In this document: positions 33,836 to 44,600 of the stretch, one piece after another
Position numbering within the stretch: position 1 is the stretch's first letter
How the letters are laid out: every line of letters begins with the position of its first letter
NCBI RefSeq assembly: GCF_905220565.1
Contig: NC_059399.1
Location: 10,344,501 to 10,408,500, forward strand
Origin: Melitaea cinxia
Taxonomy: Eukaryota > Arthropoda > Insecta > Lepidoptera > Nymphalidae
Direction: 5' to 3'
DNA length: 64,000 nucleotides
Notes under the pieces: model-generated
Database searches by the model: none
What the model was told of the DNA's origin: nothing
The model's input: only the letters and a program-made list of their open reading frames with translations
Translations under genes and position numbers: made by a program

Positions 33836-35561
33836 CATACATAAAAGTCAGGTGTAAGCTTATATTATACTAAAGACTAGTTTTAACAACGACTCTGTTC
33901 CATACTATATATATAATTATTGAAACCTGTGGCATGATTTAATAAAAGACAAAAAAATTAAGTATTAACTTCTTGGAAGAAAATTCATCTAAATTAGCAG
34001 TTAAGTACTCAGCTGAAATTCATTACAAAAACTTTAACAACGCATTATAACGTATTGTGTATATGACTACATATTCAAGATCATTATACAATGTATAAAG
34101 ATTATATGAGAATTTTCATGTCATTTACCATAATTTATACATAAGATGGTAATATGTTTTTGCCTTCTTTTATCTTCCTGGTAAAATATTGTAATATAGT
34201 AGCATGACCGTCGCCACTAAGACTGAAACTTATGAACATGAGGGTGATCTTGTTAATAGTGACACTAAGTGACTATTTTCGTCACAATGCTCACCAAAAA
34301 CTCGACAAAATTAATCTCACACCTTACATAAACATAAATGTATACATCCGTTTTCTTGTTCTGCAATTTATCACTGTTTATAAGGTCTGTGTATATTTTA
34401 TGTTTTTTTTTTATATCTTGGACTTCATTACCCGTAAGACTTCTATGATATGATTTTATAATTGATCATATTGATTTCCACTATTGCAAGCCCTTTGTTC
34501 ACTGATGCATTAACCAACAGCCACCAGTCAAATTTTCGTATCAAGTTACCATTTATATCAGAAGATCAGAAAGATGAGTGATCATATGTGTTATCTAAGT
34601 CGTTGTGTATCGGAATTTAATACTAGGAAACTTGAAAGAATTTTTTAAATGTTTAATAACGTATTTATATTTTTGTATGACAAACTATAAGTACATTTGA
34701 ATAAATTAGCTTATCGACGAAAATCTGATATATACGTAGATTGAGAAACTAGATATGGTATTATTTTGTTGTAAAACAGGATAATAGAGCCAAACAAAGA
34801 GGTACATTGATTTATTAAGTCTCCACCTACACGTAGAACTTACATAAACAGTATGTGTCCGCCGAACAAGGATTGGTTCGTATTAAATCAGAATAATATA
34901 ATTTTATATAGCTAACAAGACAATTTTTGTTATAATTTCGTTTACCTATTATATCTTTCTAATAAATAATAGGTAATATTAATCTATCTTGGTAATTAAT
35001 CATTAAGAATTTTGAGTAACTTAATCTGGCTACGGTGTTTCATAATTTATGTTTTACCGTTTTCTGAGTGCTTAGTTTAGTTTGCTTGTTTAATATAAGA
35101 ATTATCTATAAATATTTTCTTGTATGAAACTTTATTAAGACAACTCGTTTTACTAATAACTAAGACTAGATTTGTGAAGTCTCTCTAATTATACACCGAG
35201 TGACTTTCTGTGGACCGCTGCAAGCCAATTACGAAGAGCTGATTTAGCAGGAGCTTGAAGAGCTAATGAACTGTTATAATGTGTTAGTTATGACTATGAA
35301 TGTTATTGAAGACCGTACACCTGTAAAAAGCACTGGAATGTTAATATATTAACATTATTTTGAAATATAAGCGTATTAGATTGAACAATATCATCAATAA
35401 TATTTTTATATTCGGTCCATATTGGTATCACAGGTTCATTACACTACCATTAATATTTAATGCAACGTGAATTCCTTTTAGGACATATGTCAAATGACAA
35501 CTTCGAAAAGAATATCAGGTTGTGATTAATTTTTCGTATGAAAGTTTTAAATGTGATTAAA
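33836..35561. other. AT-rich stretch, no gene seen
   Basis: The 73-codon frame at 34232-34453 has a hydrophobic end but no domain, and I do not treat it as real. Confidence 0.45.
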
Positions 35562-35621
35562 GACATTAAATAAAAATAAATAAATGATGTACGCATCATT
35601 TATTTATTTTTATTTAATGTC
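35562..35621. repeat. Perfect inverted repeat, 28-bp arms
   Basis: The left arm 35562-35589 and right arm 35594-35621 are exact reverse complements separated by TACG. A third copy of the outer arm sequence ('tatttttatttaatgtc') follows at about 35625-35642. It would form a stable hairpin or cruciform. Confidence 0.85.
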
Positions 35622-35729
35622 TTGTTATTTTTATTTAATGTCAGTGGTAATAAAAAACGAACACAATACACATAACGCTCTTATTGTTTATGTCTGTCCA
35701 AAAAGAATGTCAAATTAGAATAACGTAAC

Positions 35730-36495
35730 GAATAAAAATAGGTAAAAAATCTTTTTAAGTTAAACGGTTTTATGTTAAACATACATTGCAATGTTTAAGA
35801 TAAATGTACTAAAAACCAAAAAATAATAAAATAGATACAGTCGTGGGAATTATAAACATATGCATAGACTAGACTAAAATAAAACCGTGGGGCACGTCAA
35901 TTGTCTACAATCGTTGATTAAAATGTTTGTTTTGTAATGTTACACTATAATTAGGCAGTTGTTCAACCGACAAAGATGGACGTGTGATAAGTAGGGCTAG
36001 AATGTGGAAACAAGCTAGCAAGCTCGATTATAAGCGAGTTTTAGGGTTTCATAGTGGTGAGCGAGTAGTACTTTTATCATATGTTTTGTCGATTAAAGAC
36101 AAACTACGAGCAGTGAAACGATTCCTCGCCAGCCAGCAGTGTGAATGTCCAACGATAAACTAGTTGAAACATCTCTTTTATTTACATGGAGTGTATAACT
36201 ATTGGAATTTCCATGAGCAAGAAAATAGTAAGTAATTTCCTCACCGTCTGCGGGCCAACTGCCTATTTTAACGACGAATTAAACGATTCTTCTATCGCAC
36301 ATTAAGTCTATAATTTGTAGACAATTGACGTGCCCCACGGTTTTATTTTAGTCTAGTCTATGCATATGTTTATAATTCCCACGACTGTATCTATTTTATT
36401 ATTTTTTGGTTTTTAGTACATTTATCTTAAACATTGCAATGTATGTTTAACATAAAACCGTTTAACTTAAAAAGATTTTTTACCTATTTTTATTT
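35730..36495. mobile_element. Foldback element, copy B
   Basis: The arms 35730-35910 and 36315-36495 are inverted repeats of about 181 bp, starting 'aataaaaataggtaaaaaat' at the outer ends. The core matches the copy A core in reverse. The outer 15-20 bp of the arms, partly lost in copy A, are intact here. Confidence 0.8.
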
Positions 36496-36564
36496 TCTAG
36501 TTTTTAGTTTTTATTTCGCATTCTGTTTAATTCATTTAGTGCTTCATTATTGCAAGGCCCATCT

Positions 36565-37185
36565 TAAATATTGAGGTTGTATAGTGCACTGTATTTTTCT
36601 TGTCAAGCCCTTTTATTTGATACCCATATTGGTGGGATTGATAAAAAATTGTTATCAGACATTTGGTAGCGGCGGCCAGCTTAGATTTCAATTTTGCATA
36701 GTAAATTGTATTCTACTTGTTGAGACCTTTCATTTGATACCCATGTTGATGGGATTGATAAAACCTAAGTTATCCGCCATTTTGTAGAGGCCGCCATCTT
36801 GGATTTTAATTTTATATAGTACATTGATTATACTGGTTGAGCACTTTCATTTGATACCCATATTGATGGGATCGATAAAACCTACGTTATCCGCCATTTT
36901 GTAGCGGCCGCCATCTTGTATTTCAATTTTTTATAGTATATTGTATTCTGCTTGTTGAGCCCTTTCATTTGATACCCATATTGATGGGATTGATAAAACC
37001 TACGTTATCCGCCATTTTGTAGCAGCCGCCATCTTTGATTTCAATTTTTTATAGTATATTGTATTCTGCTTGTTGAGCCCTTTCATTTGATACCCATATT
37101 GATGGGATTGATAAAACCTACGTTATCCGCCATTTTGTAGCGGCGGCCATCTTGAATTTATAATGATAATGAATAAACATAATTG
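36565..37185 (-). repeat. 118-bp satellite array, five units
   Basis: Core motifs lie at about 36651-36690, 36774-36803, 36891-36920, 37009-37036 and 37128-37155. Three cores keep both ATGGCGG-type motifs (as CCGCCAT on the plus strand). The frame 36584-36787 is a repetition artefact. Confidence 0.85.
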
Positions 37186-37344
37186 TATTGTCACCAAAAT
37201 CCAAAGTGTATACAAAATTTCAGATTAATCGGTTGACAGGAAGAGGGTGAAATTTGAATTACTAAATTTGACCCAAGAATAAATAATAAATAAAAAATAA
37301 AACAAACGGGGTGAGCTAAATAAAACCGTTTAAAAAAGGTTTTA

Positions 37345-37430
37345 TGCGTGACGAGAGCGTTACGAAAAGTGATCGGGCGAGGCGAACAGAAGTCGAGAGG
37401 GAGATATAAGTTAGATGGAGCTAATGAAGT
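37345..37430 (+). repeat. Left member of an inverted repeat pair
   Basis: It contains 'tgacgagagcgttacgaaaa', 'gtgatcgggcgaggcgaac' and 'gagatataagtta'. The same blocks in the same order occur on the minus strand at 40085-40165. Confidence 0.6.
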
Positions 37431-38025
37431 TTCACTTCAGTCGTGTGCTCTAAAGAACGGGTGTTCTTTTTTTGTAAGTTAAAATGGTTTATTTTTAATT
37501 TCATTTTGGCAGTGGACTTTTAAATCAATAATATTTATCGTTAGAACAACGAATTAGTATTGTTATGCTAATACGTTGGCAGTGTGTGTGACCGTCAAAC
37601 TGTAGTTATTTTTACATTTCTTTATATATTAAAACGATCCTTATACCTGTGGATATTCATCAATATAAAAATATTAATTTTTATTTGCGAAAAATGTAGT
37701 TTACATAAAGAATAAGACAGAAAACTGTTTGTATCCCTTAAGTCAGATTTTTCAACAAGTTTCTCAATTCTGGTGAAGGTTTAGCGATTTTATGTTTCCC
37801 GTGAGACGTGCCCGATCGTTTTGCCTACAAAGTATTATTTCATGTGAATTTCCCCCGCTGGTTGCCACACAGTATCCAAGTAATCGGTAACTTTTTGTAA
37901 ATTCAGAATCAGACACAAAAAGTTTAAACGATTTCTAAACATATGAAGTTGTGTGATTGCATTTGAAAGTAAGATGTTTGACTGTTAATAAAGTTTGTTA
38001 TAAAGCTTATGAATTTTATATTATA

Positions 38026-38242
38026 CTAGCTGACCCAGCAAACGTTGTTTTACCATATATATTATTAAATCCTTAATCCCCCCACCCTTGTAACTTAGGG
38101 GTATGAAAAATAGATGTTATTCAATTCTCATACCTACCCAATATGCACACAAAATTTCATGAAAATCGGTCAAGCCGTTTCGTCGGAGTTTAACTACAAA
38201 CACCGCGACACGAGAATTTTATATTTTTAATTTTATATTAGA
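38026..38242 (-). mobile_element. Helitron-like non-autonomous element, copy 2 (both ends)
   Basis: On the minus strand it runs from TCTAATATAAAA to GGGTCAGCTAG. The base before the 5' TC is A and the base after CTAG is T, the placement expected for Helitrons (5'-TC, CTRR-3', inserted between A and T). The length is about 217 bp, so it is non-autonomous. The usual 3' hairpin is not obvious, so the class is not certain. Confidence 0.5.
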
Positions 38243-40084
38243 TTAACTAGTATGTACAAATAAGGTACGTTCAGTTTATTATTGAATTATATTATATCCA
38301 CTAATTAAAATTCCATCCATTATATTTTTATTTAAAAGTCATGCATTCAATTTAAATTAATTTTAATATGGTAATTGAAAGTAATTTAATAATCTTTTAC
38401 TACCAATTCGATGATATTTTGTGCCGGAAATAGGTACATTTAACGCGAATTCAAACACTGCTAATTACAAGTATTTAAATGTTTATATAAAAAAAAAAAA
38501 AAAAAAAAACATTTGACAACCATTAGACCAGTGTCCATCAGCCTAACAGTTAGTTGTTGTTATAACTGCGCAAACAGGTCGCGAAAGAAAAGTAAGCTTT
38601 ATAAAGCTTACTATTGCTATAGCAAATTAACAAAAAGTTGATATCAATTTAAACAGCTGTATCAATAATTCAAAAATACATTGTAAAATATTCAAAAATG
38701 GAGGATTACGAGATAACGGAGTAATTCACGGAGTTACAATCAAATAACACAAAACAACGTCGCTCAAATTGAAATGTTTGTTGTTCATTCCACGGCAAGT
38801 GACGTTTAATTTATATTTTCGGAGATTGGTGTAAGTGACAGCGTCTGTCGTCATAACGCGGACAGCTGGCTTACCGGATGTCTAAGAATAAACTCTCCAC
38901 ATAGTTTGCAGGTGTTACTTTAGAAAATGTATCATCCTTAATGTAATTAACTCTTGGACTACCGTTTTAACGAATGCGACTTATTAACAATTGAGAGTTA
39001 TTATTAATTACTACGAATAGTTAATAATAATAATTAATATTTTGACCTTTGTGGTTTTTTTAATCTAAGTTTTTCTTAGAAAACATTTTTTTAACCTACG
39101 ATTCAATTTTGTTTAAAAACATGAATTCGATCTTCTTGTAGTAAATTAAATAAAGCTCTTTAAATTAATATATGTTATTGATGTAAAATTTCAGTATTTA
39201 AATAAGTAAATAATGCTCCACGCAAAATAGGCGCACTAAGTCGTCGAGTTGCGGAGAATAGCCCGTTGAAAATCAAGTAAATAATGCTGAGAATATCAAT
39301 TTATAAAGAAAATTTTACAGACTTATATTGAAAAGATCATAATCAGAATTCAGGAAAATGAAAAAATTGAAAGTACAGAAAGTGTGATGTTAATTTGTGA
39401 TATTCATATTCAGAGGCAGTTTCGGAAATGTATTTATATAGGTGAAGTTGTGTATTTACTTCCTCGCTGTGCGGTTATAAATTGCATAACGGAGAAACGG
39501 TGTGTCTTCAATATTCAGTTTATTTTTGCAATAAAATAGGGTTGTACAATGGGATCATATATATATGTGTTTAATCTTATAATTAAAATAATAATACGTT
39601 TTAATAAAAACGTAAATTGACGCTTACTTCTCATATCGATTCAGTAAATGCTGGTAGACTGCTATGCCTATATTCAAATAAACAGCTAAAATCCTGTAAA
39701 ACGTTACTCTCAGCATCCTTAACCATCAGCGTCAGTTGTTTTACAAAATTTTTCTCCCCCGCGACTTATAACCTTTTTAGTCCTTAAAATATTTACGGGA
39801 TAATTTTGAAATTATCTTCTTTCTTAAAAAAAACGTAATTGGACTATACGTTATTTTCAATAATAACGAAGTACACATTTTAACTCCCAGCCCTTCTTGC
39901 AAGGAAGCTTGCTTCAAACTTCCTGATAAACAAGACCCGGTATCCCTACCTTGTTGTATAAACTTGTACCCAGCTTAGTTCAAGTTCAATCAATAGCTAT
40001 TGTATGAGGCTTAATCAACATCCACACAAACCGACTGGGAAAAATAAAATAAAATAAAAGAATTTTGCTTAAATATTGCCAATT
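38243..40084. other. AT-rich stretch between the inverted pair, no gene seen
   Basis: It contains a 21-base A-run (38489-38509) and a less AT-rich patch at about 38820-38890 ('cagcgtctgtcgtcataacg') without a clear frame. Confidence 0.4.
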
Positions 40085-40165
40085 AACTTATATCTCGCAA
40101 GTTCCGTTCGCCCCACCCGATCACACTTTTCATAAGACTCTCGTCAAACATTCACTAGCTTACGT
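40085..40165 (-). repeat. Right member of an inverted repeat pair
   Basis: The minus strand reads 'tgacgagagtcttatgaaaa', 'gtgatcgggtggggcgaac' and 'gcgagatataagttaa', matching 37345-37430 with point differences and small indels. Confidence 0.6.
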
Positions 40166-41448
40166 CCCAAGTCAGTAAAAAACTTTACTTCAAAAAGATC
40201 TCAAAAATCTTCAATGTATATATGATGTATTAACTCGGTAGAGTTTCTAAAACATAGATGAACTACAAAAATTAAAACAATTAAAGAAATAGATTTATCT
40301 TTTGTTTCAATAATCGTTTTAGTAAACAAGATTGAGCTGCAAACAAAGAATACTCCTTTGTTTGTACGGTGGCGTTAATGCTGAAATTTTCATAGTCCTA
40401 AAGTTTACACTTAAATTACAAGCTATATTTGTTAATGTCTCTGCCTTTCTCAATTTTATATACTAAAACATTATTATCGCTTATTAGATTTGTTCTTTCG
40501 TGCACCAAAAATTACACTGTAATAATGTTAAACATACCAAAAAGATTTAATCATATCTCACTCACTTCGAGATGCGGGAACAAATTTTATTTAGTTCAAC
40601 ATATTTTTTTTTTTTTTGCAAATTGTATATATTGATAAGGCAAAGTAAATTTATTTAGTTGAATTAATACATATATTTATATCCAAATATAGAAATATAA
40701 TTGAATAGTTGTTTACTTTTACTATATATTTATAAGTATACCACAATATACTGAAAATATACAAATGGAAAATATCTTAGGCTTTCTCTACGAGTATATC
40801 GAATCGGTGATTCCAGTAAAAGCCGATTAAGGACACTCGGAAAACTGGTTTAGTGAGAAGCAAATTTTAGTATTATTCCGAGGAGAGTTTTAAATCATAG
40901 CGTTAAAATTTTTAACTTAAGTAGAGATACTTAGAACATGTACGAGAAGACGGGACAAGCAAAGCTTTAACACATAAGAAAATAAAATGAGCCTATAAAT
41001 ATAACATTAGCTTTTTACATCCCTTCTGTAAAGATTGGAAAAAAGGCAATAAAACCAAACATGTGACATCGCCCTCAAATAAAAGAACAAGTATATAAAA
41101 TACAACGAGGATGTAAGACAGCGGGTGTTGGGGACTACCATTAATCTCGACTTTATTATAAACACAGAAGCCAACTAAATCATAAACACATTAAATGTGT
41201 ACTCAGTGAGCCCTCAGCTGCTTCTGTTACGATTTATTAATAACGTCTTGGTTTCGGTTCGTGAGTCAGAGTTACATTTGAAAAGAGTTCAGTTGTTAAG
41301 TTTATAGCTCAGTCATTAAGGGCATAAAAAGACGCTCTGAAAAAGTTCGATTTAGGTGTACGACCCTTATCACCACTGGGAAAAAGGGAGCAACGATTAT
41401 TAGTAATTTCTTTTCTGTCTTCTTTTAAGAAAATAGGAACAGAACTGA
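40166..41448. other. AT-rich stretch, no gene seen
   Basis: It includes a run of T near 40602-40617. The 40429-40635 frame has no domain. Confidence 0.45.
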
Positions 41449-41680
41449 CTTACCCTGGAAACGTTTCACTGTTGGGCAAAGACCTCTTTGGCATGTAAAA
41501 GACGGATTGGAGTTATATTCACCACACTGCGCCACTGCACTAGCCACTGCAACTTAATGTACGATTTTCCTATAGTAAGTAACGTTCGCTAGCCTATGAT
41601 AATAACTGAGAGTTAGGTGAGCTTAGCTTCAGGTGTCTTCAGAAGTACTCACAAGGATCACACGCAGATTAAATATTCAT
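41449..41680 (-). repeat. Decayed SINE, minus strand
   Basis: The phrases 'cactgttgggcaaagacctc', 'acggattggagtta' and 'actcacaaggatcacac' correspond to tail and body positions of the SINE at 23625. No head is recognisable. Confidence 0.5.
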
Positions 41681-41725
41681 ATAAAAACACGTCTGCCGCA
41701 AGTGAAAATTGAAATCGTTGCGGAC

Positions 41726-41960
41726 TTTTAACCGGCTTCAAAAAAGTAAGAGCTTCTCAATTTATTTTTAAATTTATTTATGACATATTAAGATTAACAT
41801 GAATACATCACATTTACTAACAAAAAACTTTAGGCTTATTACTTTACTCATTTACTTTAGGCTTATATGTACTTTTTGTATGTGTATAGCCTTATAACTT
41901 TTTACCGGGTGTGCTGATTTTGATGATTCTTTTCAAAACTGGTGGTATGGAAAACATGTC
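41726..41960 (+). mobile_element. AACCGACTTC-family element, decayed copy
   Basis: It starts 'taaccggcttcaaaaaagta' and includes 'actttttaccgggtgtgctg' and 'attttgatgattctttt', internal phrases of the family. The 3' end is not recognisable. Confidence 0.5.
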
Positions 41961-42344
41961 TGATGAATACTTTTTGATAAGGCAATTTTTCCCATATTAT
42001 TTCCATTTGGGTAGTTTGATTTTTAATATGTTTCTACACAAATCTTTATTGAATACTAGAATTACCGAGAATTTCTATAAAATTAAATCTTGTAAATAAA
42101 ACATGTCTAATATTTTTTTTTATTGAAATTTGCATTAATGCTCTCTTCGTTTAATTTTGATATACGTTATTTATTTCAAAACAAATGATAAATAAAAAAC
42201 AAACAATTATAATAAAATGAAGGAAAAAAAACGACGCGTTATTGTATTACTTGCGAATTTTGGTACTTGTATAAATAAGAAACATAAACATTATGTATTC
42301 AATTGCAAAGAACTGTTACAGAAATAATTATAATAACATTCAAT

Positions 42345-42545
42345 TCACAACCCATCTGGTGCAGTGGTGCGAGTAGTCGCCGACGGTATACCGAAGGTAT
42401 GCGGATTCGATCCCGCTCGGGATGGATATTTATAACTGTACAAATATTTCTTTACGGTTTGGATGTCTGTCTTTCTGGGTCTTCGCACGATTAAGCGCCA
42501 ATCCTTCTCCTACATGGAGATGCCCAGCGGTGGGGTGTACAGGCT
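42345..42545 (+). repeat. tRNA-derived SINE, short-bodied
   Basis: The head has TGGTGCAGTGGTGCGAG (A box) and GGATTCGATCCCGCTCGGG (B box). It is followed by a shortened body with 'gattaagcgccaatccttct' and a tail 'tgcccagcggtggggtgt'. The acceptor ends do not pair, so it is not a tRNA gene. Confidence 0.7.
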
Positions 42546-42867
42546 GAATCGCGATCGTGATCAATTCAAAATTCTTTACTTCTGTTTTTTTCCAAATTTG
42601 TGTTTATTTTACGTGTTCGTATATTATCTCTTAAATGTGCAGTTGTAGACTATTTGAAATAGACTAAGAAACTTTTACCTACTTTAATTACGATATTGCA
42701 GATAGCAAAGCTTTTTATGTATATTTCATTTATATAATGTGACTAAATGTATACTTATAGTATTTAATGCAAAGGATAATTTTAATCACTTTAATAGCAG
42801 ACGAGGCCTTTTCCCACCTGCGGAACATTTTTATATTTAAAGGCTGCTACACGCTTTTGCCTGACAG

Positions 42868-42950
42868 ACTGGATGGCGCAGTTTATCAGCTGGTATCTCG
42901 ATGTCTTTCTAAAGGTTGTGTGTTCGAGATTGATTATTTAAAGTCCAAGT
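42868..42950 (+). repeat. Possible decayed tRNA-derived head
   Basis: The segment 'gatggcgcagtttatcagct' resembles an A box and 'gtgtgttcgagattg' a B box about 45 bases later. Both are imperfect. Confidence 0.3.
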
Positions 42951-42998
42951 GTAATATTCATACACGTATTATGTATACGTCATATAAAACATATATAT

Positions 42999-43001
<3 letters not shown>

Positions 43002-43092
<91 letters not shown>
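43002..43092. repeat. (TA)n microsatellite, about 45 units
   Basis: An uninterrupted alternating TA tract. The frame 42767-43117 runs into it as a tyrosine-isoleucine repeat and is not a gene. Confidence 0.95.
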
Positions 43093-43096
<4 letters not shown>

Positions 43097-44499
43097 TTAT
43101 ATATCAAAATAATCTAATTGAAATATCCGTATTACTTTTAAATAAAGATAATGCTTAAAATGTTGTATTTATTGTAATAAATTCAATTGCGTATGAAATG
43201 AGTTTAATAATGTAACTCTAATGCTATTACGGATTACCAAATAAGTAATAGTAAAAAAAAATAAAGTACCATTATTAAAAAAAAATTAGACTTTGCTAAT
43301 GCGAAAAACAGTATCGATTACAAACAATAAAACATGTAATGTTAAGGCTCTACATAGATACTATTTTTAGAATATATTGTATCCATTATGCCCAAGTATC
43401 ATCGAGCACTTTATTCCCTTTTAAATATAAAGTAAAAAAAGGATCAAGTTCGTACAGAAAAGAGCTTTGAAATTTTTGTTAGAGAATTATTGAGGACTTG
43501 AATAATGTATAAGCTTTAAGAAAATAATAGTATTCATCAACGTAAATAGCTACTTTAAAATTTGTTCATAACAATTTAAAATTTCATTAAATATTTAAGG
43601 GGTTTCTAATGATTAAAACGCATTTAATTACCTTTACTCTACCGTAGTGTAGTATATCCAATATTTACATCAGGTAAGGCCTACTTTGAAAGAGTGATAT
43701 CTTTTATACGAAATCTAATCAGTTTCTTACGTAATTTCCTTTTTATAAAGGTTTCTACACAATTTCCTTTATAAGAATTCTGTTTCTGTCACATTCATTG
43801 CCAAAAACACTTCGCACAGAATGAATGGATAAACGTAACGTTACGATAAAAGTAATTATATGTATTGCGTTATTATTTGTATTACTTTTATTATGTTGAT
43901 TTAGTTTTTTGTTAGCAGTAATATCTTAAAATTTACGCACAAATCAAACTAGTGAAAAATTAATGAATTATAAAAAAATATACAAGCCCTTGTTTTACAT
44001 GCTTAACATTCAACAACAACAACAACACGGGTCATTTCCATTATAAAATACTAAATTAAATTTAAAGAGTCAATTGCAGTTCAATAAAGGAAATAATATG
44101 ACGTTACTTATAAAATATTAATGTATAACATACATATAAGCAATTACATTGTTATTGAGTTAGGCATAATATTGTAATTTGATTTCCATTGACAACATTT
44201 TTATTGATGTTATGTGAAAATAGTATGATAAAATGTTTTATTACCAAGCCCAGTTTCATTTTTACACGAATTTTCTGAATCTTAATTAATTCAGTGGGAA
44301 AATTGAATTAGAACTTTAAGTAGACACTTAGAGGCCAACTCGATTTGCATTACCATCGGATCTCGAAATGACATAAATCTAAGTTAAAAGTTAATTTTGT
44401 CAATCCGGATAATTCCTCAAGGTTTAATCAGACTAAGTTGGGTGTAATTAATGTTCAGTAAGGCCACACAATCTAGGGAAGCTTTGGCTTAGCTGGTGG
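43093..44499. other. AT-rich stretch, no gene seen
   Basis: It holds a short CAA microsatellite (about 44010-44027) and no credible frame. Confidence 0.45.
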
Positions 44500-44600
44500 A
44501 GTTTGGTAAGGGCGGGCGACGGCGGGACGCAGCGAGGGCCGGGACGCCGTTAGTACCGTGATAGAGTCCGCCGCTTATGAACGCCTTCTGCACTACCGTG
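44500..44600. other. GC-rich island, possible exon or promoter
   Basis: A sharp GC-rich segment ('gggcgggcgacggcgggacg' and following) lies in AT-rich DNA, and none of the window's repeat families matches it. It is preceded by 'ttggtaagggc', which includes a donor-like GGTAAG. The coding sense cannot be decided. Confidence 0.3.

Larger units (their letters stand above)
35730..37335. repeat. Composite repeat, copy B (inverted relative to copy A)
   Basis: This copy has the same parts as 5108-6590 in reverse orientation: foldback element (35730-36495), linker, satellite (about 36565-37185), then leader ending 'acggggtgagctaaat'. It has one more satellite unit than copy A, and its foldback arms are longer and better preserved. 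Confidence 0.8.

Noticed and set aside
36584..36787. 67-codon frame, and its twin at 5543-5746 on the minus strand, apparently conserved
   Set aside because: Both are translations of the satellite units; similarity follows from the repeat, not from protein selection.
42345..42420. Possible tRNA gene
   Set aside because: A and B boxes are present, but the acceptor arm does not pair and a SINE body follows.
42767..43117. 116-codon frame
   Set aside because: Its C-terminal half is the (TA)n microsatellite.
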